In this document: positions 4,411 to 5,296 of the stretch, one piece after another
Layout of the letters: each line of letters opens with the position of its first letter
How positions within the stretch are numbered: position 1 is the stretch's first letter
Source of the DNA: DAOTWP01 sp034435675
Lineage (GTDB): Bacteria; Chloroflexota; Anaerolineae; Aggregatilineales; Phototrophicaceae
Direction of reading: 5' to 3'
DNA length: 5,296 nt
Assembly: GCA_034435675.1 (NCBI GenBank)
Contig: DAOTWP010000293.1
Span: forward strand, 1 to 5,296
Made by a program: the position numbers and the translations under genes
The notes under the pieces: generated by a model
What the model saw: the letters and a program-made list of their open reading frames with translations, nothing else
Databases searched by the model: none
Told to the model about the DNA's origin: nothing

Positions 4411-5296
4411 ATGCTGAGTTTTTTCACGACCCTGCTGGATTATCGCCAGACGATTGCCCGCGCCTGCGCTGTGCTGGCGCTGGGGCTGATGCTGCTGAGT
4501 GCGCTGTGCTTCAGCGCGCTGTTTCATCGGGATTTTGTCGTCTACGGCTTCTGGCTGCTGATCGCCGGGGGCTGTGCGCTGGCAATCGCGCTGATTGCCG
4601 GGTACAACCTGCCTTCGCCCGACGCGCCGGGCAGTCCCACACCAGGCAGCGAGGACACCCAGCCCAACCAGCCGGTCAGACGCGCCAGCCTGCGTATCCG
4701 CGAAGCACGGGGGCTGCTGCCATCGCGTGCCGTGCTGCGCGCGCTGTGGCGGGTGCGCCTGGTGCTGTTCGTGCTGGGGGCGCTGGGTATGGCGCTGCTG
4801 GCAGAGACCAGCGGCGGCGCGCTGCGTATTCCCGCCCTGCTGCAACTTTCGCATCATGTGCAGTTCGTGCTGCTGTGCGTCTCGCTGCTGCTGATTATCG
4901 CCGGGTTGAGCGGCGGCGTGCCGCGCGAACGGCGGGCGGCGCAGCATGCTGGTTTGGGGCAGTGTCTGGTGCGCTGGCTCTGGCTGCTGCTGCCTATCGG
5001 CGCGGTGACGGCGCTGGCGTTCGCGCTGCGTGTGTGGTCGCTGGAAAGCGGGCTGCACTATTTTCTTGATGAACTCAACTTCGCCAGCGCGGTACGGCAT
5101 TTCTGGCTGCGTCCGGATGTCGAACTGCTCGCGCCGTTCAGCACGAGCATCGCCTTCCCGTGGCTGTATCCCTATTTTCAGGCACAGGCGGCAGAGGCTT
5201 ACGGGCGCACGCTGTTCGCGCTGCGGCTGCCGAGTGCCATTCTGGGCACGCTGACTGTGCCCGCGCTGTGGCTGTTGCTGCGCGAGACCCTGCTGC
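4411..5296 (+). CDS. GT-C / PMT-type membrane glycosyltransferase (ArnT-like), 5' part
   Basis: The frame from ATG 4411 is open to the window end: 295 residues, no stop. Five hydrophobic segments lie at about 16-38, 43-64, 115-131, 150-168 and 189-209, and another begins near 268. Cytoplasmic loops with RRASLRIREARG (90-101) and PRERRAAQ (171-178) put residues 210 onward outside. There, LHYFLDELNF carries Asp220-Glu221, matching the acidic DE motif in the first external loop of PMT/ArnT-type enzymes. LFALRLPSAILGTLTVPALWLL (268-289) is typical of that family (PMT_2-like). These enzymes use polyprenyl-phosphate sugars to glycosylate proteins or lipids outside the membrane. The first ~190 residues, with four helices and a Pro/Ser-rich linker (68-88), precede the usual first helix and form an extension. 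The ribosome site is weak. ATG 4378 is a possible alternative start. Confidence 0.8.
   Translation, partial: MLSFFTTLLDYRQTIARACAVLALGLMLLSALCFSALFHRDFVVYGFWLLIAGGCALAIALIAGYNLPSPDAPGSPTPGSEDTQPNQPVRRASLRIREARGLLPSRAVLRALWRVRLVLFVLGALGMALLAETSGGALRIPALLQLSHHVQFVLLCVSLLLIIAGLSGGVPRERRAAQHAGLGQCLVRWLWLLLPIGAVTALAFALRVWSLESGLHYFLDELNFASAVRHFWLRPDVELLAPFSTSIAFPWLYPYFQAQAAEAYGRTLFALRLPSAILGTLTVPALWLLLRETLL

Noticed and set aside
4266..5069. Long + strand reading frame of 267 codons over the GT-C gene, with an ATG at 4359 beginning MPNSAKNAGSKKRE
   Set aside because: Its translation is Ala/Arg/Gly-rich without domain signals, whereas the frame from 4411 gives membrane helices, a DE loop and PMT-like motifs and stays open to the window end.
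4249..5100. 283-codon - strand frame antisense to the GT-C gene
   Set aside because: Gln/His/Arg-rich low-complexity translation typical of the complement of a Leu/Ala-rich GC-biased gene; no motif or ribosome site.
1..5296. tRNA, rRNA, CRISPR array, insertion sequence or integrase
   Set aside because: No cloverleaf with a T-arm, no regularly spaced repeats with unique spacers, and no transposase or recombinase motif was seen on either strand by eye.

Overview
The window is GC-rich bacterial DNA with short intergenic gaps, strong GC bias at third codon positions and no RNA genes, transposases or CRISPR repeats that I could see. The gene mix and one palindromic repeat (139-158) remind me of Chloroflexota (Anaerolineae-like). 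This is an impression from memory, not a proof.

Layout, left to right. The first ~130 bases hold the 3' end of an upstream + gene (probably ending at 33), then a compact inverted repeat, a 20-bp perfect palindrome and a terminator-like hairpin (189-225). A 78-residue two-helix membrane protein (313-549, +) converges on a CopG-type ribbon-helix-helix regulator (581-994, -). The 302-bp divergent region 995-1296 has a likely autoregulatory operator: a 9-bp inverted repeat whose spacer contains a near-consensus -10 box. It also has a pair of direct repeats 21 bp apart. A 143-residue secreted protein of unknown function follows (1297-1728, +). Its 3' intergenic region has several hairpins and three tandem 15-bp G-rich repeats. 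Next is a trypsin-fold HtrA-like serine protease (1978-2574, -) without PDZ domain or signal peptide. It is divergent from a GT4 glycosyltransferase (2802-3968, +) across a region packed with inverted repeats. Convergent to the glycosyltransferase is a 36-residue protein that is 47% arginine (4015-4125, -), with a good Shine-Dalgarno sequence. The window ends inside a polytopic GT-C/PMT-type glycosyltransferase (4411 onwards, +), preceded by a TTGACA promoter.

How the genes fit together: the GT4 and GT-C enzymes suggest assembly of a cell-surface glycan or glycoprotein. The other genes look like independent single-gene units, each with its own regulatory region, and no operon can be argued. 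I found no obvious new multi-gene system. The points most worth checking are the arginine-rich microprotein, the operator/-10 overlap in front of the CopG-type gene, the N-terminal membrane extension of the GT-C enzyme, and the in-frame minisatellite in the GT4 gene.
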